Below are positions 46,265-58,970 of a stretch of DNA of 64,000 nucleotides, piece by piece. Numbering within the stretch: the first letter of the stretch is position 1; every line of letters begins with the position of its first letter. The notes under the pieces are model-generated. The model had not been told where the DNA came from. It did not search any database and saw only the letters and a list, made by a program, of their open reading frames with translations. The stretch spans positions 14,088,501-14,152,500 of the forward strand of contig CM032133.1 of the NCBI GenBank assembly GCA_018894105.1, written 5' to 3'. The translations under genes and the position numbers were made by a program. This DNA comes from Jacaranda mimosifolia (Eukaryota; Streptophyta; Magnoliopsida; Lamiales; Bignoniaceae).

Positions 46265-48132
46265 TTGATTCATGCTATAATTTGGATTTTCTTTTGATTG
46301 ATTCTTGTGATGAATTGATCTAGATCTTCAAATACTTGATTCATATGATGGATTGGAGTGTTTGAATGATGATTCTTGTGGCTCCTTTGATGATGAATAG
46401 ATATTATGCTAATATGTGTTTTAATTGTTAATTCATATGTTAGTGTAATTTGATTCATGATTAGTTAATGTTAAATTTTGATTTAGCATTAAATGATGTT
46501 ATATGTTGATATAGCATGCTTTATGTGACCTTAAGTTGTTTTGGTCATTGTTGGAATCCAATAGGATTGGATTTAATTGGAGGTTCTTGGAAGAATGTGA
46601 TTCTCACTTAAACTTAATTTTTGAAACATGTTTGAGCACTTGAAATTTCAGTTTTAAAAGGTGTTTTAGATACGGAATTTCATCTATATTGTGTGATTAA
46701 ATGTTTAGAAGGTGTTCTAAAGTTTTTGGTGCAAAAAGTTGAGCTAAAAGTGAGATGAGTCGGACCAAAATACTAAATATGGCGTGCTGCGCAGCTTGGC
46801 TGGGCGCTAGCCGGCACAGGGCGCAGGCAGTAGCCTAGTTTGGTGTTGGTGAGTTTTGAATTATTTTTTTCGCTCCTTTATGTGATCAAAAATATTTTAT
46901 TTCTCACGTAATAGATGCACAAGTGTTGTGCAAGTTGTCAAAATAATGTTGGACATTTTTTTTAATGCTTTTAAAATCTTGTTAATCTCCAATTGTTGCA
47001 AACATAGGATGCATAAATGTTATGCTTGTTTTTGCTTGGCCAATTGATTGTTTATATGATAATCATTTAATTGTTGGAATTGAATGTCAATTCTTGATTT
47101 ATTTATTGTTTATTTAATTATTGAATGAATGATGAATGAATGGGGATGATTATGAGCCTTTAATATTAATTTTATTTATTTCAAGTTATTGAAAAGGGTT
47201 GTATTAAATTGGGGCTTGCATGCCTCTTAATTCTATCTTGTAAATGTTATGAGAGTAGAATCACTAGGAGTGGGGATTTCTTTCTCTTGTAAAAGTTGCA
47301 AGGAACAAAGAAGACCATTGGAGGCATGGAGATCTATGAATGTATGGGGATACATTTATGTAATAGCTAGATTAATCAACCAACTTAAAATCAACTAAGT
47401 GGTGCACTTATGGCTCTAAAGTGCATCACTTGGTCAGGCTCATGGTCATCCCACCCTAAGAGCATGTTAGGTGCATGTACTTATTTATGCTTTTCATATC
47501 CTATTGATGTATGTGATGCATGGATTAGGATATAGAAAACCTAAATAAGAAGATAAAATTGATGAGATATTGGCAAGCAAGTTGAAAACCCTCCACATAG
47601 AATGTCTAATTGCTTCAAAATATTAAGTGAAAATGGATACAAATTAAAAGGAGTTTTAATTCATCCATGCCTTCTACCAATAGTATGTGACATGGCATGC
47701 TACTATCTTTGTGTGATGGCACATGACACGTGGGTCACATTTATGTAGAAAGATGTGATCATATACTTAGCATATGATGTACCTTTGATTTGATGCTTTT
47801 TACATATTGGCAAATGACAAGTGGGATGACATATTATTATTTTGAATTAAAGCTTGATTGGTAAGTCCGACTTAATACTTAGTAGTGTAGATGGCGCACG
47901 ACACGTGGGTCTACATGAAAAGTGAGGCAAAATACATCAAGAGTCGCATCTGATGCAATTAGCAAATGTTGCTTACCTTGTGATTATTTGTGGATGGCAC
48001 TAGGTCAAGGGGTCCACTTATAAGTCATTAAGGTCTTGATTCTCACTAGGAAATATGATTTCCCGAATTTTTCTAGGGGGTGAAGGATGTGATAAAATAG
48101 TGGGAGAAAAACATGCTTGAAAGACCATAAAC
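46265..48132 (+). other. E4 untranslated leader
   Basis: Same organisation as the E1 and E3 leaders. A GC-rich island sits at 46781-46835, about 520 bases after the primer site. No conserved frame. Confidence 0.65.
47712..48017 (+). promoter_or_regulatory. Leader hairpin array of E4 (three 28-nt units)
   Basis: Units at 47712-47739 (TGTGA...TCACA), 47887-47914 (GTAGA...TCTAC) and 47990-48017 (GTGGA...TCCAC). The order, lengths and spacing (175 and 103) match E3 read in the same sense. The third unit keeps only its outer stem. Confidence 0.7.
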
Positions 48133-49139
48133 ATGTTTTCAAATATCAATATTCAATCACATGCTTATATTATCTTTCATCGCTTTTTTTGTGTGTGTAG
48201 ATTTTTGAAATCTTCAAAACTCAAAATAGCTAAGAATCAACTTACAATCATTTTGGAAACCAATAAACTCACCGGGTTCAATTTTTGCGATTGGTTGAGG
48301 AACCTCAAAATAGTGATTGACTCCAAAAAGAGGACTTATGTCCTTGATCAAAGTCTACTGGAAACCATTGGCGATGACACCACCAATGAGGCCCGTGAAT
48401 TGTTCATGAAGTTTGTGAATGATGATCTACAAACAAGGTATCTCATGATGGTAACAATATCTAATGGGTTGCAAAAGACTTATGAGCATATGAAGCATGC
48501 AAGTGAGATCTATGCACACCTACAAGAGTTGTATGGTATCCAAACTAGACACGAATGGTTCGCTTTATCTAGGAAGCTCTTTATAGTAGAATGACTGAGG
48601 GCATGAGTGTTCATAATCACAGGGTCAAAATGATCGGGCTTATAGAAAGCTTGGTCAACTTGACGTGATAATGGACAATGACATCTATGTGGATTTGATC
48701 CTACAGTCATTGCCAAATTCGTTTGACCAATTCGTTATGAACTTTAATATGTCCTAGAACAAAGTGATGATTACAAATTGGTGAACATGTTTGTTACTGC
48801 CAAGGCGACAATGAAAAAGGATAAATCTCTTATACTTGCATCATCCTTCAAGTCGAAGGGCCCTAGGGGTCCTAAAAAGGGAGGTAAGAAGAAGAAAAGT
48901 TCTTCTTTGAAAAGGAAACAACCCTTTAAAGGTTTAGGAGGAGTTAAGAAGAATAAAGAGGCTAAAACCAATGCTAAATGTTTCCATCATGGTGAGAAAG
49001 GGCAATGGAGAAAAAATTGCAAAGCTTGTCTTTCAACCCTTGAGAAAGGTATGTACTTTATTAAAGTGCAATTGACGACTAATTCTTCCTCATGGGTATT
49101 TGATACCGCATGTGGTTCTCACCTTTGTAATTTGTTATA
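48133..49139 (+). pseudogene. E4 gag and protease start, broken
   Basis: 48133-48594 is the first two thirds of Gag (ILETNKLTGFNFCDWLRNLK; LQELYGIQTRHEWFALSRKL), ended by a stop. After frameshifts 48778-49140 gives the basic tail, a knuckle CFHHGEKGQWRKNC (second Cys and the zinc His both changed) and the protease segment WVFDTACGSHLC, ending in a stop. Confidence 0.82.
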
Positions 49140-50749
49140 GGGGATGAAAAGAGGAAAGAGTCTCAATAAAGGGGATATGATCCTCCGCTAGGAAATAGAG
49201 CAAACGTTGCTGCCATAGTCCAAGGTGTATCAAGTTAGACTTAGGGAAATCTATTATTATACTTGATCCATGTTTCTATGTACCCAATCTTATGAAGAAT
49301 ATAATTTCAATTCCCATTTTGGATAATGAAGGATTTGATTTTTCTATATCTAATGGGAAATTGAAGGCATTAAAGAACGATTCTTTAATTGCTCAAGGTA
49401 TATTGAATAACGGATTATGTGTATTAGATTCTCAAACTTCAATGATGTACATTCAATCAAGTGAAAAGAAAGTTAGATATCTAAGAAGATGCCATTCTTT
49501 GGCATGCAAGACTTGGGCATATCTCTAAAAATAGGATGAACAAGTTAGAAGCTCCCAGAGCACTAAAAGTTAGTGGCATTAAGGAACTTCCTACTTGTGA
49601 GTCTTGTTTAAAGGCAAAAACGACCAAGGCTCCTTTTGTAGGGCAATTGGAATGAACCACTAGTCATTTGGATTTGATCCATACAGACGTGTGTGACCGA
49701 CTAAGAGTTAGTACGAGAGGAGACTATTCTTACTTCATTACCTTCACCAATGATCACACTCGGTATGGACATGTGTATCTTATGAAGTATAAATTCAAAG
49801 CCTTTGAAAGGTTCAAAGAATATTGGTATGAAGTAGAAAAGCAAAAGGGACTTAGTATCAAAATTCTTCGATCGGATTGAGGAGGAGAATACTTAAGTAT
49901 CGAATTCTTGGATTTCTAAAAGAGAATGAGATTTTCTCTCAATGGACTCCACCCAGCGCACCCTAACATAATGGAGTAGCTAAAAGGAAAAATCGTACCT
50001 TATTGGACATAGTACGTTCCATGACGAGCTTCTCTGATGTGCCTATATCCTTTTGGTGATACGCCTTAAAAGCGGCGGTGAGGATACTAAATGTACTACC
50101 CTCAAAGTCGGTGCCAAAGATACTGCATAAGATGTGGTATGGCAAATCACCTTTTTACAATTATCTAAAGGTTTGGGGGTATCCTGCTTACATCAAGCGG
50201 TTAGTGGGAGACAAGTTGGATAGTCGATCCTCCTTGTGTAAATTTGTGGGATACTTTAGAGAGTTTATGAGTTATTATTTCTATAATCCCTTCGAACAAA
50301 AGATGTTTATCTTGAGGAATGCTAGCTTTTCGGAAAAGAAATTTCTATTGGATAAAAAAGACATTGTTGTTGAACTTGATGAAGTTCAAGATGATTATCA
50401 AATCCCACAAGCGATGGAAACAAGTGGAGTGCCTTGCACACAACCTTTAAGAAGGTCGGACCGAATCAAGAAGCAATTTGAAAAGTTTGGATTTCTTCAT
50501 GAGATGGGCCCAATCAGATATCGATCCGAAGACTTATGAGGAAGCTATGTTGGACATAGACTCAGGATGTTGGCTTGATACCATGAGATTCAAAATGGAC
50601 TTCATGTACTCCAACAAAGTATGGACTTTGGTAGATCCACCGGAGGGAATCGTTCCCGCTGGTTGCAAGTGGATTTATAAGCGAAAGTTAGGAGTTGATG
50701 GAGAGGTAACGACCTTTAAGGCGTGACTAGTGGCAAAAAGGTTATACAT
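49140..50749 (+). pseudogene. E4 integrase and linker, broken
   Basis: GAG-pre-integrase segment (49292-49528, then WHARLGHISKNRM in the next frame), catalytic core (49668-49880: DLIHTDVCDRLRV, YFITFTNDHTRYGHVYLMK), tail and linker (50078-50539: KRLVGDKLDSRSSLCKFVGY; VVELDEVQDDYQ), and RT entry (50478-50726: WTLVDPPEGIVPAGCKWIYK). Each frame ends in a stop or shift. Confidence 0.82.
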
Positions 50750-52100
50750 AAAGACCTGGTATCGATTTCGAGGAAACCTTTTCACCGGTTGCAATGCCTA
50801 AGTCCATCCGAATTTTGCTTGCCATAGCCGCATATTATGACTATGACGTATGGCAAATAGATGTGAAAACCGATTTCCTCAATGGCAATATTGAAGAAAA
50901 AATCTATATGGAGCAACCACAAGATTTTACATTCAAAGGGAGTGAGCAAAAGGTTTACAAACTTGAGACATCCGTTTATGGACTCAAGCAAGCCTCATGT
51001 AATTAGAACATATGTTTTGATAAAATGGTCAAATCATTTGGCTTTATCAAAAATATGTATGAACCTTATGTGTATAAGAAGGTGAGTGGAAATAGTGTAC
51101 AGTTTGTTGTGCTTTATGTCGATGACATCCTTCTCACTGGTAATAAGTTAGGCATGTTAGAGTGTACTAAAGTATGGTTATATACTCAATTCTCTATGAA
51201 GGATTTGGGAGAGGCATCATGCGTATTAGAAATAGTATCTATAGAGATAGATCAAAGAAGATGCTAAGGCTATCCTAAACCTTGTACATTGACAAAATAC
51301 TAAAGCAGTTTAGTATGGAAGAATCCAAAAATGGATTTCTTCCTATGGGGCATAGTATTTGTCTTTCCAAGTCTATGTCTTCTAAGACTGAGACAGAGAG
51401 ACAAAAGATGTCCCATATACCTTATGTGTCCGCCATAGGGAGCATAATGTATGCAGTTCAATGTACAAGATCTGATATAGCATACACTCTGAGTGTCACG
51501 AGCTGCTTTTAATCCAATCCCAGTGAATATCACTGGATGGCCGTGAAAATAATCTTTAAGTACTTAACAAGGACAAAGTACATGTTTTTGTATACATCAA
51601 TGGAGAATTGAAACCTGAGGGGTTTTAGATTCAAGTTTCTAATCCGATATAGACGACCTAAAATCCACTTCTGGATTTATATTTTACCTTAATGGCCATG
51701 CGGTGAGTTGGAAGAGTTCCAAATAAGACACCACGGCCTATTCAACTATTGAGGCAGAATATATTGCGACTTCGAAAGCTGCAAAAGAAGATGTTTGAAT
51801 CAAAAACTTTATCCAAGAGTTAGATGTAGTACCTAACATGTCTGAGATTGTAGCTGTCTTCTGTGGCAACAACGGTGCAGTTGCACAAGCTAAGGAGCCA
51901 AGATCTCATCAATGATCTAAGCACATTTTGAGATGATACCATTTAATTCGGGAGATCATATGTAGAGGCGAAATTAGAGTGGAAAGAGTTGGCCCAGAAA
52001 AGAATATAGCAGCAGATCTATTGACTAAACCCCTATCACAAAAGGTCTTTGAAGGACATCTTGTGAAGATGGGTCTTAAGACTATAAGGAATTAGCTTTA
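50750..52100 (+). pseudogene. E4 reverse transcriptase and RNase H, broken
   Basis: RT palm pieces: IRILLAIAAYYDYDVWQIDV and KTDFLNGNIEEKIYMEQP (50794-51006), and the active site LYVDDILL with intact YVDD at 51115-51126. Later RT (HIPYVSAIGSIMYAVQCTRS, 51282-51512) and RNase H (STIEAEYIATSKAAKEDV near 51740-51790; NIAADLLTKPLSQKVFEGHL near 52005-52060) follow in other frames. Confidence 0.82.
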
Positions 52101-52115
52101 GGGCAAGTGGGAGAT
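52101..52115 (+). other. E4 polypurine tract
   Basis: gggcaagtgggagat directly before the TGTTGAAATAG start of LTR H. Confidence 0.8.
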
Positions 52116-54371
52116 TGTTGAAATAGTGCCCCGTAGCCAATAAGATTGGCATGTAAACTATTTCACCTGGTGATACAATCTTGATTGAATGATATTCTTT
52201 ATAAATCGCCATCTTTATCTTACGCTTATGTTACTTCACTGGCATTTGGTTGAAGCCTTTGGATGACACAAGAGTACGGAACTTAGTCACGCATGAGGTG
52301 GTGATCATGGAATAAGTCTTACACGGTCATGATCTTAAACATCTAAAGTCATAGAATCTTAAGAGATAGAGCATCTAAAATTTGAATAGACTTGCACTAA
52401 CAATGCACACTCCAAAGGTTGGATGTTGCTCCATTCCATGAGCAATCCATATGTGATATGGGTGCATGTTAGTGGGTGCTTGTTAGTGAACAAGGCACTG
52501 GAGGCCTGTTCGAAGAATTCACTAGGTAGCCATAGTGGTAAGTTGGTAGTGGCAAGTTCTCCAGCTTACGCTAGTGCATATAATTAGTCCTCTAACTTGA
52601 GGATCCATTGTAATCTTGTGTTTAGGTCCTCATACTTTGACTCATTCCTGGTCACCTAGTGGGCTGTTCGAGTTATGATTGGGTATGAGCTACGTAGACA
52701 TAGAGATTTATGAGATCCAAGATTGGATCCAACTCCTCGCCTTTGTGAAGGGCGAGTGCATCTCCTATATATTCTATAATGATTGATTCCCAGGAGTTGT
52801 TGGCCAAGGTAGTATTATAATTTGGAAAAAGAGTTTTCCAAAGATGAGGTCATAAATCAAAATCAAACATTGAGAATAGATACACAGTATCAAGGCTATT
52901 AAGAAGCCAACAAATATCTTGCCCCTGGGCCTCTTTCATGGAGATAGGAGATGGAAAGACCATATTTGCATAATGTGCGTAGAGCTAGAATGGTTCACCA
53001 AAAACATTCATTCAACCAATTGTTGAGCTCCATGGGCTTGAGGTTGGACATTGACGATGGAGATTCGGTACTTTTCAATTAATAGAGATTAATTGAATTG
53101 AGTTGATTAGTTTGAAGGAGTTTAAACTAATTTGAATATTTGATATTCTAAAGTCACAAGAGTTGTGAGCCCATTTCCAATGAACGGTAGTACCTAATGG
53201 GTCACACACAAATGTCAATTGAAAATCCTACTTGATGAAGGGAATTTTCTAATTGTTAGAAAGATTCCTAGTGACTGAAAATTGAGGGTTACGGTTGATG
53301 CAATTTTTAGTCATCTTGGCTTGATCAATTTAATTGTTAAATTGATCTAATTAATTTATGGAGTTAAATTAAGACCAATTAAATTATGTGTTAACTTAAT
53401 TTGGTGCCACATGACTATCAATTGGTCAAGTTAACATAAAGGGTTAAGTTAACAAATGCTAGCTTAAAGAGTTAAGCTAGTTGACTTAAAAGTTAAATCA
53501 AAGTTTAATTAAATTAAAGTGAAAAACTGTTTTTGGAGGGAAAATTCAAATGAATGGTTCATTTGGTGTGAATTTAGAATTAATTTGGATGACATTTCGT
53601 ATGATAAAATGGAGATTCCAAATGAAATTTAAATTTGCAAGAAATGCACATGCAACTTGTAACTTGCTTGTAAGTTGGCATGCACATATGGCGCCCCTCC
53701 TTGAGGAAGGTGTGCTGCCACCTTGGCATCACACCATCCTCCCTCTTCATATAGATATATAGAGGGGGCGGCCAACTTGATAGATTTGCAAGCATAAAGA
53801 TCTAATTGTTAGATCCAAATTTCCCTCCGATTTTGTGATTCTCTCATGAGTTGAGGCTTCACACCTTCTTCACCTCCCTCCCTCACATTTTGGCCTTCAT
53901 CAAGCTCTTGTTTTCTTCTTAGTTTCTCTATCTAAACTAGGAAGAAAAGAATTTTCCATTAGTGTGTGGACTTTCACATTAGAGGCAAGACATTTGGATT
54001 GCTAGGTTTTTAGTATCCTCTGTTCCAGTAGTGACTTTCTGGACTTTGTTCGCTGCCTTGCTGGAGTTGTTTGGAGCTGAATTTTTTACTGGAAATTCTT
54101 CAAGGAGTTGGAGAAATTTTGGTCCATATTTGGCTCAAATCGGAGGTTATTTTCCCTATCAAAATGTGATCACACCTTGCTGCCACAGAAGCAGTTTGTT
54201 TCCGGGAACGGAAGCACATCTTCAAGTTTTGGTTGGATTTTGCTTATAAGGTAGTAATCTGACCTAGATCCATTTTATAGGCATGAATTTAGATCCTTGT
54301 GGTGGTGCAATTCACGTTATTTTTGGTTTTTAAGTGTTTTACATTGGATCCTTGACTTACACTGACTTTCC
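52116..54371 (+). repeat. E4 3' LTR (LTR H)
   Basis: Starts TGTTGAAATAGTGCCCC; 2256 bp to about 54371. A TATA-like tract lies near 53750-53761 with an imperfect palindrome upstream. The last bases (cactgactttcc) differ from the CTTCA end of relatives, so the end is inferred from the target duplication. Confidence 0.82.
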
Positions 54372-55007
54372 TCCTTCACAACGTCGAGGAGATGGATCCC
54401 ATCTTGAATCTCACAAACCTCCATATCTAAGTAGCTCATATCCAATCTCAACCCGGATGACCCGCAAAGTGATCAAGGAAGAGTCAAAGTATGAGAACCT
54501 AAACACAAGGTTACCATGGATCCTTTGGTCTAAGGACTAATTATATGTACTAGCGTAAGCTGGAGAACTTGCTACTACCAACTTGCCACGATGGCTATCT
54601 AATGGATTCTCCTAGTGGGCCTTCAGTGAACCTGTTCTCTAACAAGCACACACTAATATGTACCCATGTCTAACATGGATTGCTCACGAAATGGAATATC
54701 CAACTCCTTGGATTTATGCATCGTTAGTGCAAGGCTATCCCAATCTTAGATGGGCTCTCTCATAAGATTCTATGAGTTGGAATATTTTAAGACGAGGACC
54801 GTGTAAGACTTATTTTACGATCACCACCCAGTATGTGACCAAGTTCCATAGTGTTGTGTGATATAGGGGCTTCAACCAAATGCCAGTGAAGTAAATGAGC
54901 ATAATATGAAGATGGCCATTGAATATGAATATCATTTAATCAAGATTATATCACAAGTGAAATATTTTACATGCCAATCTAATTGGCTGTGGGGCACTAT
55001 TCCAACA
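54372..55007 (-). repeat. E3 5' LTR, 5' part (LTR I)
   Basis: Begins at 55007 on the minus strand with TGTTGGAATAGTGCCCC and stops at E4; it continues in LTR F. The frame at 54334-54540 crosses the junction and is not a gene. Confidence 0.85.
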
Positions 55008-57186
55008 GTTATCTCAATCCCAAGAATCTATCTACATGCCTTAAATTAAGATTTAAAGGCTGAAAAATTAACTTTGAAGAAGAAATCAAAGGAATCAAGT
55101 AGATTTGCCAAATGACACCTCCAAATGAAGATCAACAAGCTTCTCTACCTTGACCCGATTTCTCCACACCAAGGCCTCCAAAAACTAGCAACTTTTGCAC
55201 AAAAAATCACCACCAACGCAGCCTCTCAATGGCCAAAACAATAGAGGAAAATAGCTCCAAATCTTCGCCCAAACAAGCTTAAGAATTGGCCACTTTGATG
55301 GTTCAATCACCAATCCTAAGCTTCCCAAGCGTGAAGCCTCTAATGAATAGTCCACACAGCTAGGAAGAAAGGTCTCTCAATCTACACACTCTTTGCTAGA
55401 TAAGAGATGAGGAAGATGATGATTGAGGTGGCGGCCTATGGAGAAGCAGAGAGGGGGGAGGGAATCAAGGAGATAGTTATTCAACACATGAATTATACTA
55501 CGTTTTTGGAGGGAAAAATTAGGAGTATGAACATCACACCCTATGGCTGGCCATGTGTGTATTTATAGGAGGTGATGGAAGCCTCATACCTTCCACATAC
55601 ATGTGCCAACTTGCCAACTTGCTAGATTCTCATTTAGCTTGAATTTGCATTTGCATTTCATTTCACAAATTGAAATGCCAACTTGCATAATTCAAATGGA
55701 CTCTTCCATTTGATTTCCCTCCAAAACTTGAATCCCCTATTGAATTAAATTAACTCTTTAATTTAATTAATTTAACTTAACTCCTTAAGTTAATTAACTT
55801 AACTATTTAAGTTAATTGAGCTAACTTAACTCCTTAAATTAACTTGACTAATGAAAATATCATATGGCACCAATTAAATTAACACCTTAATTTAATTGGC
55901 CTAATTTAACTCTTTAAATTATTTTGATTACATTACATTAACACTTAAATTAAACAAGCCAAAATCACCAATTGATAATTAGTCAATTTGATCTCTCTCT
56001 CTTTAGGCAAAAATGCCTACTAGGTAATTTTCTAACTCCTTAGAAACTTTCTCTTATCAAGTAAGAGTTTCCATAAGCTTTGTGTGTGACCCATTAGGTT
56101 CATCCATTCATTGGACATGGGCTCACAACTCTTTGTGAGATTTTTCATATTAAAATATTCAAATTAGTTTAAACTCATTTAAACTAGTAACTTTTTCAAT
56201 TAATCTCTATTAATTGAAGAGGACCCAATTTCCATGGTTGATGTCTAGCAACAAGCCCATGGAGCCCAGCTAATTGGATAAATGAATTATATCTTGATGA
56301 ACTATTATAGCTTATGTTATGCAAATACGGTCCTTCTGTCTCGTATCTTTCGAAAGAGGCATAAGGCAAGATATTTGTCGGCTCCCTAATAGCCTCAATA
56401 GCTATGTCTTTACATCCAATGTTCGATTCCACTTTATGACCTCAACTTTGGAAAACCTCATCTTCTAAATAATCATACTACCTTGCACAAGGATTTCTTG
56501 AAATCGATCATTATAGAATACACAGGAGATGCACTTGTTCTTCACAACAATGATAAAATGTATCCCATCTTGGATCTCGCAAACCTCTATGTTTAAGTAG
56601 CTCATGCCCAATCTAAACCCCGGATGACCTACTTGCTATGTGGTCAGGGCAAAGTCAAAGCATAAAGACCTAAATACGAGGTTACCATGGATCCTCAAGT
56701 CCATGGACTAATTATATGCACTATCGTGAGCTTTGAAAATTCTTGACTACCGACTTTCCACTACGGCTATCTAGTAGATTCTCTGAGTAGGCCTTCAGTG
56801 AACTTGTTCTCCAACAAGCATCCACTAACATCCATCCATGTCGAATATAGATTGCTCATAAAATGAGGCAAAATCCAACCCTTTGGAGCATGTATCATTA
56901 GTGCAAGTCTATTTGAATCGTAGATGCCCTTCTTGTAAGATTCTATGACTCGGAATGTTTAAAATCATAACCTTAGAGACTTGTTTCATGATCACCATCA
57001 TATGCGTAACCAAGTCCCATAATGTTGTATGGTTTAAGGGCTTCAACCAAATGCAAATGATGTATAAAAATTATAAGATGAAGATGGCCATTTTATAAGA
57101 TATCATTCAATCAAAATTATCTCACAATTGTAGTAGTATTTACACGCCAATTCTAATTGGCTGTAGGGCAGGGCACTATTCCAACA
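55008..57186 (-). repeat. Copia LTR J, lacking about 60 bp at its 3' end
   Basis: The minus-strand start TGTTGGAATAG lies at 57186. It aligns best with LTR A along its length and ends at E3's first base. It has TATAAATA on the minus strand at 55567-55560. No Copia internal sequence adjoins it at 57187, where Gypsy G2 pol resumes, so it was a solo LTR or the edge of a lost element. Confidence 0.78.
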
Positions 57187-57800
57187 TGGATGACCTGTAA
57201 GAGGAGACTCCTCAATGTAAGAAAGACGCTGATACTGGCGGCAAGGTAAATACAAGCCTATATAGACCCAATAATGGGAATATGTGAAATGCATCTTCCA
57301 TTCTCTAGCTTTATTTTTGAATAAGAAGATGTGGGGGGGGGGGGGCAGGAGAAGTAAACATAATGATGCCCTGGTGATATCTGTCTCTTTCATTAATTCT
57401 AGGATGAAGAAGACCCTGGTAGACAATAGTAGCTTGACGAACATAATCTACCATGATGCCTTCCTCCAGCTTGGCATGAATAAGTCCGAAATGTAGAAGA
57501 TTAAACACTTCTCTAGTGGGATTCACTAGTAAAACATTGGAGACCCCTAGAGGTTTCTTTGTTTTTCTCTCTTTAAGCACTCATCTCCTGTGGATTATAA
57601 AGATAGTGAAATTCTTAGTTGTCAATGCCCCATCCACATACAATGTGATATTGAGAAGATCCACTCTAAACCTTTTCCAAGCAGTAATCTCAACCGACCA
57701 TATAAAAATAAAGTTCTCTACATCTAACAGAATGAGAGAAGCTATTGATGCACTACCAGGGAATGCTACGTTATCATCCTAAAAGGAATAAAAGTCCTAA
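57187..57800 (+). pseudogene. Gypsy G2 protease region, broken
   Basis: HNDALVIS at 57358-57381, then KTLVDN (57416-57427), which replaces the usual VDNGSSADIL protease signature with VDNSSLTNII, then YHDAFLQLGM. The next frame (57602-57782) gives VNAPSTYNVILRRSTLN and AVISTDHIKIKF, the conserved segment leading to RT. A run of 13 G at 57333-57345 breaks the frame upstream. Confidence 0.75.
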
Positions 57801-58399
57801 CTACCGATCTGAGTGATGCAAAGGGAAGTTGCGAAGCAAGTTTAAAGATAGAGGTAAGGATGTAGTCCAAGAAGCCTACCTCATTGCCATAAGAAGCCAT
57901 CTCTGGAGAGAAAGTCGACATGGTGTGAGATCTCACTCAAGAAAACTCTTCGCAAGAAGAGCATTGATGTCAACTACTTAGTACCTATAGTAGAGAAGGG
58001 AGACATCCCTAATAATGAATAGACACTCCCTTTTTGGCACCCTGAAGTTCTTGTTTTATTTTCTAAGTTATTTTAGTAGTTAGGACTTCCCTTTCCATTT
58101 CAAGATTTCAGTCCTACATACTTAAAAAGTTTTTCTTCAATTGCTCTATTTAAGATATCATCCTAGATGAGGAACGGCATCTATTTTCTTTATTTCTTTC
58201 AATAATTTTTTTTAATGTTGACTTACAACTATTGCCACTCTTTTACTACAAATGACAAATTACATGATTTTCTTATTCATGATAAGACCTAAGAGGTACA
58301 CGTACATAGAAAAAACACACAAACAACAAGAAGTGTATGATGTTAACTATGAAATTATAATATAAACAGCGATGCCGTGCAGAAATTGATAAGTACACT
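57801..58399 (+). other. G2 internal sequence, unrecognised
   Basis: Probably continuing G2 internal DNA. RT motifs are not found; the element seems to pass from the protease-RT linker directly to the repeat tract, implying loss of RT, RNase H and integrase. Confidence 0.4.
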
Positions 58400-58970
58400 A
58401 CATCATCACTACTATAAGGCCAGCAAGGCGACATGTGGTGACAACATCAGCACAAAAGATCCTTAGGGAGCATGTGGAAATAATTTAAAATTGTTATAAA
58501 ACCCCTCAAAGGGTACATAGCAAGAACAAAAACCACTATAAGACCTGAAAAGAGGCGTGTGGCAAATAAAAACCACTATAAGATCCTTAGGGGGCACGTG
58601 GTGTGATAAGAAAACTACCATAAGACCCCAAGGGGATATGTGGCACAAAAAAATCTGCTATAAGACACTCAAGGGCGCATGCGATAACAGTGAACTCAAC
58701 AACATCCCCGGGAATGTACAACTACAAGTTCAGCAGCATCCTTAAGAGAAACACATAACGATGGAATTTTTCGAGAGACTGTTAGGGGAGCATGTGTTGA
58801 TAATACTCTATTAAAACCCCCAGGGGGGACATAAATCTTCAACACCACTCTACGACCCTCTAAATGGGATGTATTACAAGTAGCAACACTATGATAAGAT
58901 CCTCTATAGGCGGCTCCGATCGAGAAAAGACTTAAGTCACTTGTAGAAAAGCCCCTAAAGGGGTTCCTTA
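58400..58970 (+). repeat. Degenerate tandem repeats in G2, each with a small hairpin
   Basis: About ten diverged units of roughly 40-60 bp with the theme accactataagacccctnaggggcatgtggc. Clear examples start near 58531, 58572, 58617, 58658, 58800, 58846, 58890 and 58945. The cccctnagggg core is self-complementary. The minus frame at 58463-58648 is a translation of these repeats. Confidence 0.65.

Larger units (their letters stand above)
44645..54371 (+). mobile_element. Copia element E4, full length, decayed
   Basis: LTR G, primer site, leader, gag, protease, integrase, RT, RNase H, polypurine tract and LTR H in order, 9.7 kb. Flanks ccctt (44640-44644) and tcctt (54372-54376) are an aged target-site duplication, and joining them restores E3's 5' LTR. 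E4 is the youngest insertion in this nest but has many stops. Confidence 0.88.
35550..55007 (-). mobile_element. Copia element E3, minus strand, split by E4
   Basis: From right to left: 5' LTR in two parts (55007-54372 and 44644-43097), primer site, leader, gag, protease, integrase, RT, RNase H, polypurine tract, 3' LTR D. Its 5' LTR is interrupted by E4. The 3' LTR lacks about 450 bp of its end where it meets Gypsy G2 gag. All genes are broken. Confidence 0.85.

Noticed and set aside
44645..54371. E4 as an active element or one with an envelope gene
   Set aside because: Stops and frameshifts occur in every domain and no frame lies between RNase H and the 3' LTR.
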